Shown: positions 21,766 through 32,700 of the stretch, one piece after another
Numbering within the stretch: position 1 is the first letter of the stretch
Layout of the letters: the number at the start of each line of letters is the position of its first letter
NCBI GenBank assembly: GCA_013400115.1
Contig: VXBP01007102.1
Span: 186,462 to 250,461, forward strand
Direction: 5' to 3'
Origin: Rhinopomastus cyanomelas
Taxonomy: Eukaryota > Chordata > Aves > Bucerotiformes > Rhinopomastidae
DNA length: 64,000 nt
The notes under the pieces: model-generated
Databases searched by the model: none
Told to the model about the DNA's origin: nothing
What the model saw: only the letters and a program-made list of their open reading frames with translations
Position numbers and translations under genes: made by a program

Positions 21766-24734
21766 AGCCCCTGTGTGCTCCCTGAGCTCAAGGATTGACA
21801 CCAGCTCTGGAATCCTCTCCTATAAGCTGATTATGACAGAGGCAAGTGGAAAATAATTTCTGAGATTTTTGGTGTTTGATCTACAAACAAAAAATGCTGG
21901 AAGAGAAAAATAATATGTTTTCTGTGCTTCCTGGAGCCATAATCCAAGATAACGGGCCGTCCTTCAACCCATCCAGTGGCCAGAAGAAAACTGTGTACTG
22001 ACATCACCATTAAGCCCTTCAAATATTTTACTTCCTCCCAGTCTATCATCCATGAAATGTGATTTTTTTTTCCTTTCCAGTAAAAGATAAACCAGTTTGA
22101 AATTCTGCCTTTTGCCTTTACAGGACACTACAGCGAGCGAGCGAGCAAAAGTGGTCAGTCAACACACGGCATTTCAGTTGCCAAACCTTTGTCATGGTCT
22201 CTGTGCATGAGGCATTTTTAATAATTAAAGAGATTTTGGTTCCTCTGTGACTATACCATGATCCTGTATGAAACTGACTTCAAAAAAAAAGACACCTTTG
22301 AAGATTTTTGACTAGAATTTTGATAGGTGTTCAGCTGTTGCCTTGAAGGTTAGAAGTTGTTTTGCATCAGAAAGAGAACAGCTAAAGCGTAAGACTTGTA
22401 TTTTACACATTGCATGCACAACCCAAAGCCAGAGGACCTGTTCAAATAGAAAAATAAATGCTATGACTCATCTGAACATGTGACTGCTTTTGATATTTGA
22501 TTACCTGACATAAATGACAAACCATTGGTATCAACTAGTTATTGAAGAATTTCAGCTTCACCTCCTTGTGCTTGCAAAGCGTTTGTGAGTCATGCGATGA
22601 CACAGTTCTGTGGTCCTCCACACACTGGCAGATGAACTCACCATAGCAAGCTCACAGACAACTTAAAACTGGTTGCAGAAAGAGTGGATAACACATTTCA
22701 TTCACAACTGGACATAAACCAATGCCCAGCACTACGCTCCTATGGTACTTCCTCTGAAAACACCTGCTTGTGTTTCTCCTGTTACTAGATGTAGGAAAAC
22801 ATTACAATCATAGCAGGGACTGTACCTCTAAAGCCAAGTTTCTTTTTGACTTGTAAAATCTGTTCTTTTGGAGTACAGCAGAGGCTTAGTAATCAAGCAT
22901 ACACTCCATGTACTCCAAGGGTGCCAAGTCACAGGCTTCTGCTTTATGGAGCCAGTGCAGAGTGAGAATGCTTTTGGAAAATGTTTTTGCTCAGCTTTGC
23001 AAACTGTATCTTACCACTTGCCTAGCTTAATTATAACAGAATAAACTCAAGTATGACAGCATCCAGAGGACTGCAATCAATCATAGAATCGTAGAATCAT
23101 AGAATCATTATGGATCGGAAGGGACCTCGAAAGCTCATCTAGTCCAATCCGCCTGCAACAGCTGAACAGGTATGGGTGTGTTAAACATCAGTGCCACCAG
23201 TTTCAAGCCAGTCTGAAAATTTTGTGTATGCTCTAACTTAAATTAAATCTGGGTTGAAATCAAAGCAACTAGCTCTCTTGGACAAGCGTAAGCCTACTAT
23301 TTACCTACTAGAAACAGATGCTAGTATATTTTTACATATTCCATAGCTGCCTGTTGTCATTTCTACAACATATAAGCAGAAACCCTATTTAGGAAGCATG
23401 TAGCATCTCTGGAATTTTTAGCAGAATGTATCTCTCCTGCTTTCCTGTGAAAGCATCACCCATTTTTGCCTGCTAACTATAGTCCAGAATGTAATGGAAA
23501 AGTTTGGTAAAAATATCTGCCCCTGCCACAATGCCCCACTGAGCAGACGTTATTTTTCAGTTCTACGTTGTGCTTACTTCCACAAGATCAAGTGAGAGAT
23601 AAAATCCTATTAATGCACGTAATGGCATGTTCTTAGCAATGATTCAGTCAAATATAGTAAGATGGAATGACTGAGTCTAGGACAGACGTCTAGAGAGACC
23701 CGAGACAAAGTGATTCTGAACAGCTGCTGGCATGACATCCAGTATTTGCAGCACTTCACGTTTCAGTAGTGCAAGTACAGCACAAGGACAGGAATACTCA
23801 TCACTGGTCAGTACAATGAAATACTTTCCACCATTTCCGCTCTTTGATTCATGTGTCTCCTAGGAGCTCACAAAGGATTATGTCCAGTACAACCCTAGCC
23901 TGGCTGTGGCAATATAGGTTTTTGTCTTAGAACGTGCACAAACAGCAGTTGGCATGTGCCCTTGTCATGTTCCTCCACCCACTCAGTGGCTTGTATGTTC
24001 CTGCTTTATGCAGTGCTGTCATTAAACCCACAGAAAGCCAACTAACACAGCTACTAGAAGTTGTATCTTCTAAATACGTCAAAAGCACAGTCCTTACAGC
24101 AAACTCCTTTCTTGTTCCAACTGGGTTAACATGAAATTTAAAAGTGGCACTTGCATGAGAGAGCAGTTTGTTCCCTCTCACACCCCAACCCTGTTCCACC
24201 TTACATACTCAGATAAAAATGTTACCCCATCACTACAGTAATATTTCTGTGGATGGTGCTTTGTCTCTATTTTAGTGGCCAGCTTCAGTGAGAGCAAGAA
24301 TTTCTTGTTTAGATTTCATCTAAATACTATGCCTACTAAAACATCTTGCAAACCAATGAATTAAATAAGTACAAGACTGATTCTGGCAAAGAGCAGGTTC
24401 CCTGCTTTCAGCCTAAGAAAAAAAGACTTAGGAAAGATATGTAACAGCTTTCCAAGCAGTGGAGGAACAGGATAAACTATTTTCGATATCCATACAGTGA
24501 AAACAGGACAAGATTGGGCTCCAACTGCAGCAAGAGGGACAGAGGCCATACACTGAAAGGATGTCCCCCACTAAGGCTACTCCAAGTAGTAAAATGACTT
24601 CTGACATAGCACTAAAATGAAGAATTATCAACACAGAACTTTTAGGTCATGAAAAATCACAGCTTTTCTTACCTATATGTTAACTGGACCTATTGTAATT
24701 CTAATTGAGTAGGAGAACTAGCAGCTCTACTTAC
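21766..24734. other. intronic DNA next to the vWA exon
   Basis: It begins at the vWA-exon donor (24734) and contains one short CR1 tail at 23076. A (GAGC)3-4 run lies near 22133. Nothing else is supported. Confidence 0.55.
23076..23172 (-). mobile_element. CR1 3' tail fragment, about 95 nt
   Basis: Three octamer repeats (ATAGAATC and one GTAGAATC) are followed by ATTATGGATCGGAAGGGACC, CATCTAGTCCAATCC and a GCCTGCAACAGC end. It carries no coding part. Confidence 0.85.
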
Positions 24735-25301
24735 TTTCACAGAGACGTCTTCTCAGCTTCCCCCGAATTTTATCAATGGCATTGTAATCAGACACATGAA
24801 AAACATGAGCAGACTTGGGTTCTGAAGCAATCTCATCGAGTTCCTCTTTCAAAGCTTCACCAACACCCACAGCAAAGATCCTAATCCCAGCCTGATGGGC
24901 CGCAGTGGCTGCATCCAAGACATAGTCCTGGCTCCTTCCATCAGTCAAAAGGATAGCGACTTTTTTAACAGTTCGATCGCTGTGTCTCCCACCAGCTTCT
25001 TTGGAAAAACTGTAGGTGTTGATGTACCTGAGAGCATCTCCAGTGTTCGTATTACCCCCATAGTATTTAATTTGTCGTGCAGCCTCTTTTATTTCCTCAC
25101 GAGTTTTGTACTTTCCCAGGTCAAACTCCGTGGTTGGACGATCACTGTATTGCACCACACCTACAAGGGTTTTGTCTGGGCCAATCTCAAAAGTGTCCAC
25201 CAAATTAGACACCCACTGCCGAACTTTCTCAAAATCTTCTTTTCCGACACTGGAGGAGGCATCCAAGATGAAGACAAGGTCATAGTGAACGTTCTTGCAA
25301 C
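24735..25301 (-). CDS. COL22A1: COL22A1 exon encoding the von Willebrand factor A domain
   Basis: The exon is 567 nt (189 codons), phase 1 at both ends. The acceptor is a pyrimidine-rich tract ending TCTTGCAG at 25302; the donor is GAAA|gtaagt at 24735/24734. Joined to the signal-peptide exon it covers residues 33-221. The vWA fold is clear: MIDAS motif DASSS at D46-S50, the threonine-bearing segment GGNTNTGDAL at 114-123, and the third MIDAS aspartate D153 in LLTDGRSQD. The domain ends IDKIRGKLRRRLCE. Cys34 and Cys220 bracket it and probably pair, as in other FACIT and matrilin vWA domains. EDFEKVRQW, SDRPTT and IASEPKSAHVFHVSD match my recollection of COL22A1 better than COL12A1, COL14A1, COL21A1 or matrilins. 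All metal-binding residues are present and no stop or frameshift is seen. The downstream TSPN-like and collagenous exons are not in this window, so the gene is partial here. Confidence 0.93.
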
Positions 25302-26714
25302 CTGCAAGAGTGGCAGAAAATATCACTAAGGGAAGGTGAAAGAAGAACACAAGGCATATCAAATATTCCCCAGGCATAACTCCCTGGTGAGCAATCTGGA
25401 AGAGGCAGCAAACCCTCTCCCTATCCTGCAGAGAAAGTGCAGATTCTCAGCCTTTCCTTCCTGTGATTCACCTCATCTCTCTCAGAACATCTACAGATCA
25501 GCAGACAATTTCCTTTGAAATGCAAACTCTTTCTCTTCATGTACTGCTAACGGCCTCCGCTCAATCTTTACCCTACGCCATCCGCATGTACATGAAGCTA
25601 CTTTGCTCAAACTTCATTGCAGTGCCTGTGCTTAGGCAATGCTCTAAAATGACCTTGGCAGGCCAGGAGACCTGTGCTGACCTTGCCTGTGCCAATCCTG
25701 ACCACGAGTAGTGAAGCTTTAATGTTCCCTCTCACATTAACGTTAGGATTTATTTATGCTTTGCTGGAAGCAGTATTATGTGCAGCATGATATGTTGGTG
25801 AGGAAGTTTATAACAAGATTATTTTGATTTTGAGGCTCTTTGCCATTGACTGTTGACTAAAGGATGACTCACTGAATACTGGGATGGCTTCCTTGACAAC
25901 ACAGGGCAGTTGCTTTGTAAAATAAAAGTTCACTTATCCCCACAAACTACACTTTTGCCTCCAGCTGTGATATTTGTAATCTGAAGCCTGTGTAATACAA
26001 AAGGCAAATGTATTTTAGTTGCCTGTGAAGCCAGACTGGTCATACATTTGTCAGTTGCTTCGCAAGAAAGTAGATCTCAAAGGAGATGTTTTCTAGCTGT
26101 TCCTGAGTTTATGCAAGACAGGAGGCAGGAGATTCATGTATGTCCCACAGATACCAAGGATTTATCAAAATCATGCATATATATACGTGTTTGCTTATTT
26201 AATTCACTATCACAGACCACAATCCATAACAAATTATGAATTTCAAGATTGAAAGCTGCTCTGCAACATTAATTTATCTATGGCCACAACTGTCATAAAC
26301 ATTGTTTATGCAGCAGTTCTGGGCTCATGCCATCTCACCAAGTACAATTGCTTGTTTGAACCAAAGGTATAAAGCTAATTTGGCCAGTCATGAACAATGA
26401 AGGACATATGATACGAGACAGAGAGCCAGTCCTCTCCAGTGCCTGTGCTGCCTTATTTCGCTGAGAGTAACAGGATTTTTCTGTGCCCCACTCAACTGGA
26501 GATGTTGTGTCTGGCCCCTAGACTGTTGGTAATTGCTTTTAAATCTTACTTCTTTACCAAGATCTGAGCTGGTAGTCCACATCTACTGACACCCACTGAG
26601 GACAGATCTGTTGATCCTTATTTCACTGCAAGATCCTCACAATTGTTCCCACCACAACCATGCTAATAACCTCCTCTGCGCTCTGACCTGGACTGATCAA
26701 CCTACCTCCCTTGG

Positions 26715-26870
26715 TCAGAAAACCTAAGAGTATTTGTGAGAATACAGAACTCCAGGGCATTGATAAAGATGTTAAAAAAGACTGGCCCTGATGCTGAACC
26801 CTGGGCAACACCACTAGTAACCAGCTGCCAACTCAATTTAACCCCGCTGGACACAATTGGGCTTGGCCGT
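26715..26870 (-). mobile_element. old CR1 reverse-transcriptase fragment
   Basis: The minus strand reads LVTSGVAQGSASGPVFFNIFINALEF, an eroded form of the CR1 motif SGVPQGSVLGPVLFNIFINDL. It lacks the catalytic FADD segment. Boundaries are approximate. Confidence 0.68.
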
Positions 26871-26984
26871 GCAGCCAGTTTTTTTGCTGTTAATGCCGTT
26901 GATGTTATGATGCTGTGGCCAAGTTTTCTCTCCGAGTTCCAGCATTTGAGCTTACTAGAAGGTCAGAAAGTCTTCTCACACAAT

Positions 26985-27082
26985 CACAGAATTATTTCGG
27001 CTCAAAAAGACTTCTAAGACCACCAAGTCCAGCCTATGACCTAACATCACCAACACCTATATTTGATCTTACAGTTCATACA
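26985..27082 (-). mobile_element. old CR1 3' tail fragment
   Basis: ACAATCACAGAATTATTTCGGCT with AAAAGACTTCTAAGACCACC and AGTCCAGCCTATGACC is a diverged CR1 end. It may belong to the same insertion as the RT fragment at 26715-26870, with the middle lost. Confidence 0.68.
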
Positions 27083-27194
27083 TTATCTCCAGTGCTTTTG
27101 ATCATTCTGGGGCTGTGCATCTTCCCTATATAGCACAGGAATCCCAGAGCAGCCCACTGTATGGGGAAAGGCCACATGGAAAGGATTTGCCTTC

Positions 27195-27622
27195 AGAGAA
27201 GAGACCAAGCCTTCTAAGGGGTGGTTGAGGTAGCTGGAGCTGGCTAGTCTGAAGAAAAGGAGTCTGAGGGAATACATTATTACTCTCTACCACTACCTGA
27301 AAGAAGGTTGTAGAGTCTTGGTCTCTTCTCGCAAATAACAAGCAATAGGACAAGAAGAAACTGCCTCAGGTTTGCACCGGGAGAAGTTTAGGCTGGACGT
27401 TAGAAAAAACATCTTCATTCAAAGGGTCACTAGGCCTTGGAACAGGCTGCCCAGGAAGGGGGTTGAATCACCAACCGTGGACATGTTTCAAAGTTGTATA
27501 GATCTAGAGCTTAAGGACACAATTTAGAAGTGGGCTTGGGACAGCTGGGTTAATAGTTGATCTCAAAAATCAATGATCTTAAAGATCTTTTCCGACATAA
27601 ATGTTTCCATGATTCTATGGCT
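27195..27622 (+). mobile_element. old CR1 LINE 3' fragment
   Basis: It starts near AGTCTGAAGAAAAGGAGTCTGAGGG, passes TGCACCGGGAGAAGTTTAGGCTGG, TTGGAACAGGCTGCCCAGG and GGTTAATAGTTGATCT, and ends GTTTCCATGATTCTATG. This subfamily matches the fragment at 57763-58037 (shared GGACAGYTGGGTTAATARTTG). The frame is broken several times. Confidence 0.82.
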
Positions 27623-29575
27623 ACGAGAGTGGTTGAACAGACACACAGTGTTGCAGGTGACAATGAGTGTCATCCGTTGGTTTGAATTCTGCTGCTGACT
27701 ACACCCAAGTGCTGCTCTTCTTTCAGCATCTCTGGGAACATCCCATGTACATGGCTTGGGATCACACTGGCAACAGCCCATCCACATGGCATCACATGGG
27801 AAACAACCTGTACGCGTGGGATTGTGTTCTGTGATGGCATTTTATGAGTGAGGGAATGCTTGTCTCTAACCACAGAGCAAGAAAGTTCTGTCTCAAAAAC
27901 TCTCTTAAAGGTAATCAGAGTGTAGAGATGTCAGCATATATTATTGTATATTATGGGATGTAAGTTACATCTCTGTTTATCATCTCAACTGCCAAGTGTA
28001 GTTCTGATTGATTCTTGCAGAATATAAAGGACAGAATCTATAGCAGTAAAAGTTCAGCAAGAAATCTCCACTTTCTCCCCTTCTCAAATTCATTAATATA
28101 TCACTCTAGTCTGTCTGAAGGACTATTGAGTGAGACTAACCAGACAATATAAAGGTTTAAAACCCACAAGGTACAGACCTTCTTGTTGCTTATATGAATG
28201 ACTCTCAGCAGGTGAATGGCTTCAATTCAAAACCAAACACAACAGACAGAATTAATCCTGACCATGTTCAAGAGCAGTGAGCCTTAAAACAAGGTGGGGT
28301 TAAGGTTTAAAAAGTTATGCCTATTTCAGTATTATTGCAGATATTCAAAAAGTTGGTCATTTTCTTACAGCCAGTGATTTTTGCTTACAGATCACACACT
28401 GGTGGGATAAAATGCTGCAGACAAGCTTTTGGTAAATACTCATCTGCATTTTTAGCAAAGGCATGTTCATCACTGGACAAAACTGATTGTTTTCCAAGAA
28501 AGCTATAATAATATTGTTTATTATGTTAAGGGAATATGGGGGAGATAATTCAGAGAAAGTGAACTTTCAGTTTTATAATTACAGGAATACTCTGAAAGCA
28601 TAATTCCAGGAGTTGTGTTCATCCACTCAGACCCTGAGTCAACTGTTTTGCAATATTGCCTTAAAAATAGTTCACAAACAAGCCATAAACCAAAAATAAA
28701 ATAATCACAGAACGAATATATTAACAGTGCCAACATATTCTTTCTGTGACTGACCCACAGGTAGGAAAACAAAGGGGATGACATTTTGTTTTGTTACTAA
28801 GTACTCATTCCTGTTAAAATTCATCCAAAAAGCCTTATAAAAATCACATTAAAAACCTGTCTTGGGTATTTCTTAGATGGAGAGAAGGTCTAAAAAAGCC
28901 TTTTCTTTCTTATAAATCACCTAAAGAATAATGTGTTTCCTAGAAAAAAGTACAGGCAGCTTCCATTTCAAAGCATCTTTGGGAATTTCTATCTGCAAAC
29001 TGCATGAGTTTACAGCCATTTGCTGTCCCTGAGGTGAAGCTTCATTCACTACCAGCCAAAACCCAACGTGTCTTTGTCAAGACTGACAGTCCTTCAGCTC
29101 TACCATCCTGTAACGCACATATTAAAGTGGCATTTGGGGGAGAATTCTCATCAGGCCAAAAGCCATGCCAGGTGCAGGGATCATGCTAGCAACTAGAAAG
29201 CTGAATCAAGAGGGCATAAACAGTGCCCTGGGCCTTGTTCACTAGGAAAGTTCCAGCCAAATAGAAGGCTGATCAGGTCTAAACTAGCACCCTCTGAAGA
29301 CAGTGGAAGAAGTGATCTCCGTGTCAGATGAAACATATCCAGAGTGAACTGTGTGCTATTCTCCTTGCTGTGGATAGCTGTGCTAACCTTTCCAAGCCTG
29401 CAGACACCCTAGGCAGACCATAACCTTGAACACTGAGCTACCTCCATTGCTAAAGTCAATTTGATGTATTTTCAGCAATGAATGTTTTTTCTTTCTTATT
29501 GTTTCCCTCTGAGCCAACAGTTCTTCTCAGCCCCACAGCTAGTTAGCACGAGGCAGTAAGTGGAACAGTGCATAC

Positions 29576-29672
29576 CTGCTCTTTGTGCCTCAGTTCTCTT
29601 CATGCTGAACATGAATGTGAGAAGAACCAAGAGTTGAGGCACACGGCGTCTTCCTGTAACGTACGCACTCAT
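29576..29672 (-). CDS. COL22A1: COL22A1 first coding exon: start codon and signal peptide
   Basis: This short exon (97 nt, 32 codons plus one base) lies on the minus strand and is too small to stand out as an open reading frame. The ATG is at 29672-29670, with G at -3. An in-frame TGA lies 5 codons upstream (within CTGATGC), which supports this start. The peptide has a basic n-region (RRR at residues 8-10), a hydrophobic core (LLVLLTFMF, 14-22) and a likely signal-peptidase site after TEA (29/30). It ends in QRA plus the first base of a Gly codon, then the donor GCAG|gtatgc at 29576/29575. That phase joins exactly to the vWA exon at 25301, giving QRAGCKNVHYD across the junction, which agrees with my recollection of vertebrate COL22A1. 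The product is a secreted FACIT collagen of tissue junctions such as the myotendinous junction. The splice call is inference from consensus and phase, not from transcript data. Confidence 0.88.
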
Positions 29673-29688
29673 ATCTCCTTTCTCGCAT
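29590..29688 (-). other. short upstream ORF overlapping the COL22A1 start codon
   Basis: An ATG at 29688-29686 lies 16 nt upstream of the main ATG and in a different frame. It opens 32 codons and stops at TGA 29592-29590, inside the signal-peptide coding sequence and before the exon end. Its context is weak (C at -3, C at +4) compared with the main ATG (G at -3). Leaky scanning would be needed to reach the main start, so a modest repressive role is possible. Whether it is translated is unknown. Confidence 0.4.
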
Positions 29689-29740
29689 CAGCTTGCCTTT
29701 TCCCTGCAGTGAGAAGCTTCCTAGAAATCCAAACCGTTGC
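29673..29740 (-). other. COL22A1: COL22A1 5' untranslated part of the start-codon exon
   Basis: Directly upstream of the ATG is 68 nt with no splice site, preceded by a strong acceptor (TTTTCCTTTCTAG, with AG at 29742-29741). The acceptor implies that transcription begins in at least one further untranslated exon. The segment holds one upstream ATG at 29688-29686 and a TGA in frame with the main ATG. The exon boundary is inferred from consensus only. Confidence 0.65.
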
Positions 29741-32700
29741 CTAGAAAGGAAAATAAAGAGCAAGTGTTATCGCATAGAAACATAAACAGCAGTAATGATG
29801 CAAGTCATAGGAGCAATGTTTTGGAAAGCTGTCCTTTCTGCCTGTCATTTTCCTTGACTAGACACAAACTGCTCAGACAAAGAGGCAGCAGTTCACCTAC
29901 TTTTCAAAAGCTATAGCCTTTCACTGGCTCTATTCAGCATTCAGCAGCCTGAATGGAAACAGGAGGGAGATTACCAGATTATTATACTTTAATTGAGCCC
30001 ACTGCCAACTACACAATCAATGCACTGGAGTGGAAACCATCTCTGACCTGGCCCTCCCACACATTCATCGTTAGGAAACAGCGCAGAGCTGAGATACTGC
30101 AAATCACACACAACCAGTTGCCCCTTCACCCATTGCTGCTTTCAGTTGTGGAGCCTCAGAAATGGCAAACGCTGTAAATAGGTGGCTGCTGCATATACGC
30201 TCTTGTTGCTATTGGTCCTTCTCTATAGGAGCAAACTCAGCAACTCAAAAACATGTCTTTCAATGGTTAATTTCAAAGGAGTGCTGAAGTGATCCTCTGT
30301 TTGAAGCCATTGGTTTGAGTTAACCTCGACTGAAGCCACAGAAGTCAGCCGCTATTGTAACAAGCCCGGCAAAGTGGCCAAGCTGTTAAAAGTTTGGCCG
30401 TGTTTTCTAACGTTAGAAAAACACTTTAAAAAAAAAAAAGACATTGTTTACTTATTGTTGTCACGATAGTATTTTCTATTAGGCAGACCATAAAATCACT
30501 GCAGTCCTAGGCACTAGGTACAGTCACAGGGGAAAACAGTTTCCACTCTGCAACTCTTTACTGCATAAGGAGTCCCTCTGGGTAACTTTCTCCCAGCTCC
30601 TGAATCCATCTTTTTCTTTTTAAAGCACAGATTTGTTTGTTCATTTTCTTAGGGAATGTCTGTCTTTTAACATGCTTCTTATTGTTGATAGCCAGGTAGA
30701 AGGCATGAAGGGGACACTTTATGTCATAGCTTATGGCTGCAGGGTCGATTATGTATTTTAGGATAATTCTTTTCAAAACAATAGGGTTGTGTGGGAATCA
30801 CAGACAAGAATGATGGTGTCAGCGTTTATTCAAACCCAGTGGTGATCAGCTGAAATGTCAGGCCTATCTCTCTCATGTATTTCAGAAATAAAGGGTCCAA
30901 AATTCTCATAAGTTCCTGTCACACACAGACCAGGGGAAAAGCAATATGGCTAATAAATCCCACACCCTGCAAATTAAATTTGGAAGTATCTGCCAGCACT
31001 GGACCATAAATGCAAAAAAATCGTAAGTACAAGAAAAGGTGCTGTAGTTTACCCCTTAGCCAGATGATGTCCCTACGAGACAGTGAGGTGCTCAGGTCTG
31101 AGCGAGCTGGAAAAGGCTGCAGGGTAAAAAGGGCATGAAAATATCACCGTGCTCTACAGTAGTTAGAATTTCCTTTTAAATAAGTACATTGCTGAAATAC
31201 CGATCAGGCAGCCGCCTGCAGAAGGATCAGGAAAAGCACTCCCTAAAATAGCCTCAGCCCAAGGTTCTTCCTGCCGTGTATTTTTTAGGAAACATTGTTT
31301 TCTGGCATTTGAGATGGGAGAGCAGGTTAGTGGCGGCATCAAGAGATGGGAAACTAGAGCTGGCATGTGGCATCCTGCACTTCCAGAGCTGAGAGCTCAA
31401 AACGTCCTTCCTCTGCGTCTGGGCTTGCACGGCTGCAGAGCTTTATAAATACGGTATTAAAAACAGGCTTTGTCGGCTGCCAACCTCCACGAGGGCAGGA
31501 TAAAAGAAGCAGAGCACCAGCTGGTGTCAGTCAGCAGGCTGGCGATGGGATGGATGGACACTGGCTCCACTGGCAGTGAGTGCAGAGTGACAGGAGTTTG
31601 GTGGACATTGATTACTTTCTACACTCATGGCTTCTGCTCCAGCAGGGGGACTAACTACATCATCAGGTCGAAGAGCTGCATCTCGAAGGTGTCGTTCCTC
31701 TCCACGCTTTGCCAAACCACTTCCAGAGCTTACTGCTGTGTTATGGATGCTGAAAGGTGTCTCTAAACAGTCATAGAGACTAAAAATACTGGAAAAAAAC
31801 TGCACCAAATCAAATCAGAACATCTGTTTAAAATTTATAATCATAACTTGTGATGACTTGAATATCCATTTGTGGTTCAACATTATTTTTGCATTCAGGC
31901 CAAAATACATCATTTTATCCATTTTTAGAGCACAAAGAATGGAACCGAGCCCCTTAACTTGCACCTACTTTATGCATGGGTATATCAGTGAGAGACAGTT
32001 TCCCCATATACATCAGCAGGGCTCATATTATGGCAAGAAAATCTTCAGGGGTAAGAAAAACAACGTTGGAGATAAAGCATTTTTAGTTATAGGTTTTCCA
32101 CACGAGGTTCTTTCCCACCTCAGACTGTCATTGTGAGAGTGAGCCAAGTTTGAGATTACAGCAGTTGATCAACCTTTGTTTCCCCTTCTAGGAGAAAGGG
32201 TCAAAAAAAGGAGCCAAGAGTGAGACACTTTAGACTTCAGAGTGATCCAAGAACAAACTCTGTTTAACCGGCCTATTTCCAAATGCCCAGTGTGGATTCT
32301 TTCATTACTATAATTTTTAGTTTAGCCTATCATGTGGGAATAATTTTCCTCAAAGTGGCCTAAGTCAATGTAAATCCTCTCAAGCTACCTCCCTTCTTTC
32401 TTTTTCACTTCAAAACATTACTTTGATATTCCCTTGTGACATACATAGATGTATTAAGAGATATTGCAAAAGAATTAGCAGATCCAATCATGTCCAAGTT
32501 TATTAACTAAATGTGGAGATTCTGTGTCTGAGGGCCCATCGGTTTAATGGGGAAAAAAGAGGTGAATAATTCTGGCTCCACGCAAACGTGAAGTGGGAAT
32601 GGCATCCAGGCTGAGAGGCACTCTGGTAAATGTTAAAGTGAGCTCTCTACACTTAAAATACAGACATAGTCCTAAGCTATTCATATGCCTCACAGCTGAG

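Larger units (their letters stand above)
25302..29575 (-). other. COL22A1: COL22A1 intron between signal-peptide and vWA exons
   Basis: The intron is 4274 nt, phase 1, with GT at 29575-29574 and AG at 25303-25302. It holds three old CR1 fragments (26715, 26985, 27195) and no other recognised feature. Confidence 0.8.

Noticed and set aside
24895..25329. 144-codon open frame on the plus strand
   Set aside because: It is antisense to the vWA exon; codon constraint on the real gene keeps it open. No protein similarity recognised.
25302..25377. ATG and hydrophobic leader in frame with the vWA exon
   Set aside because: It looks like a signal peptide but is the intron's pyrimidine-rich acceptor tract read in frame. 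A better signal-peptide exon with matching phase exists at 29576-29672.
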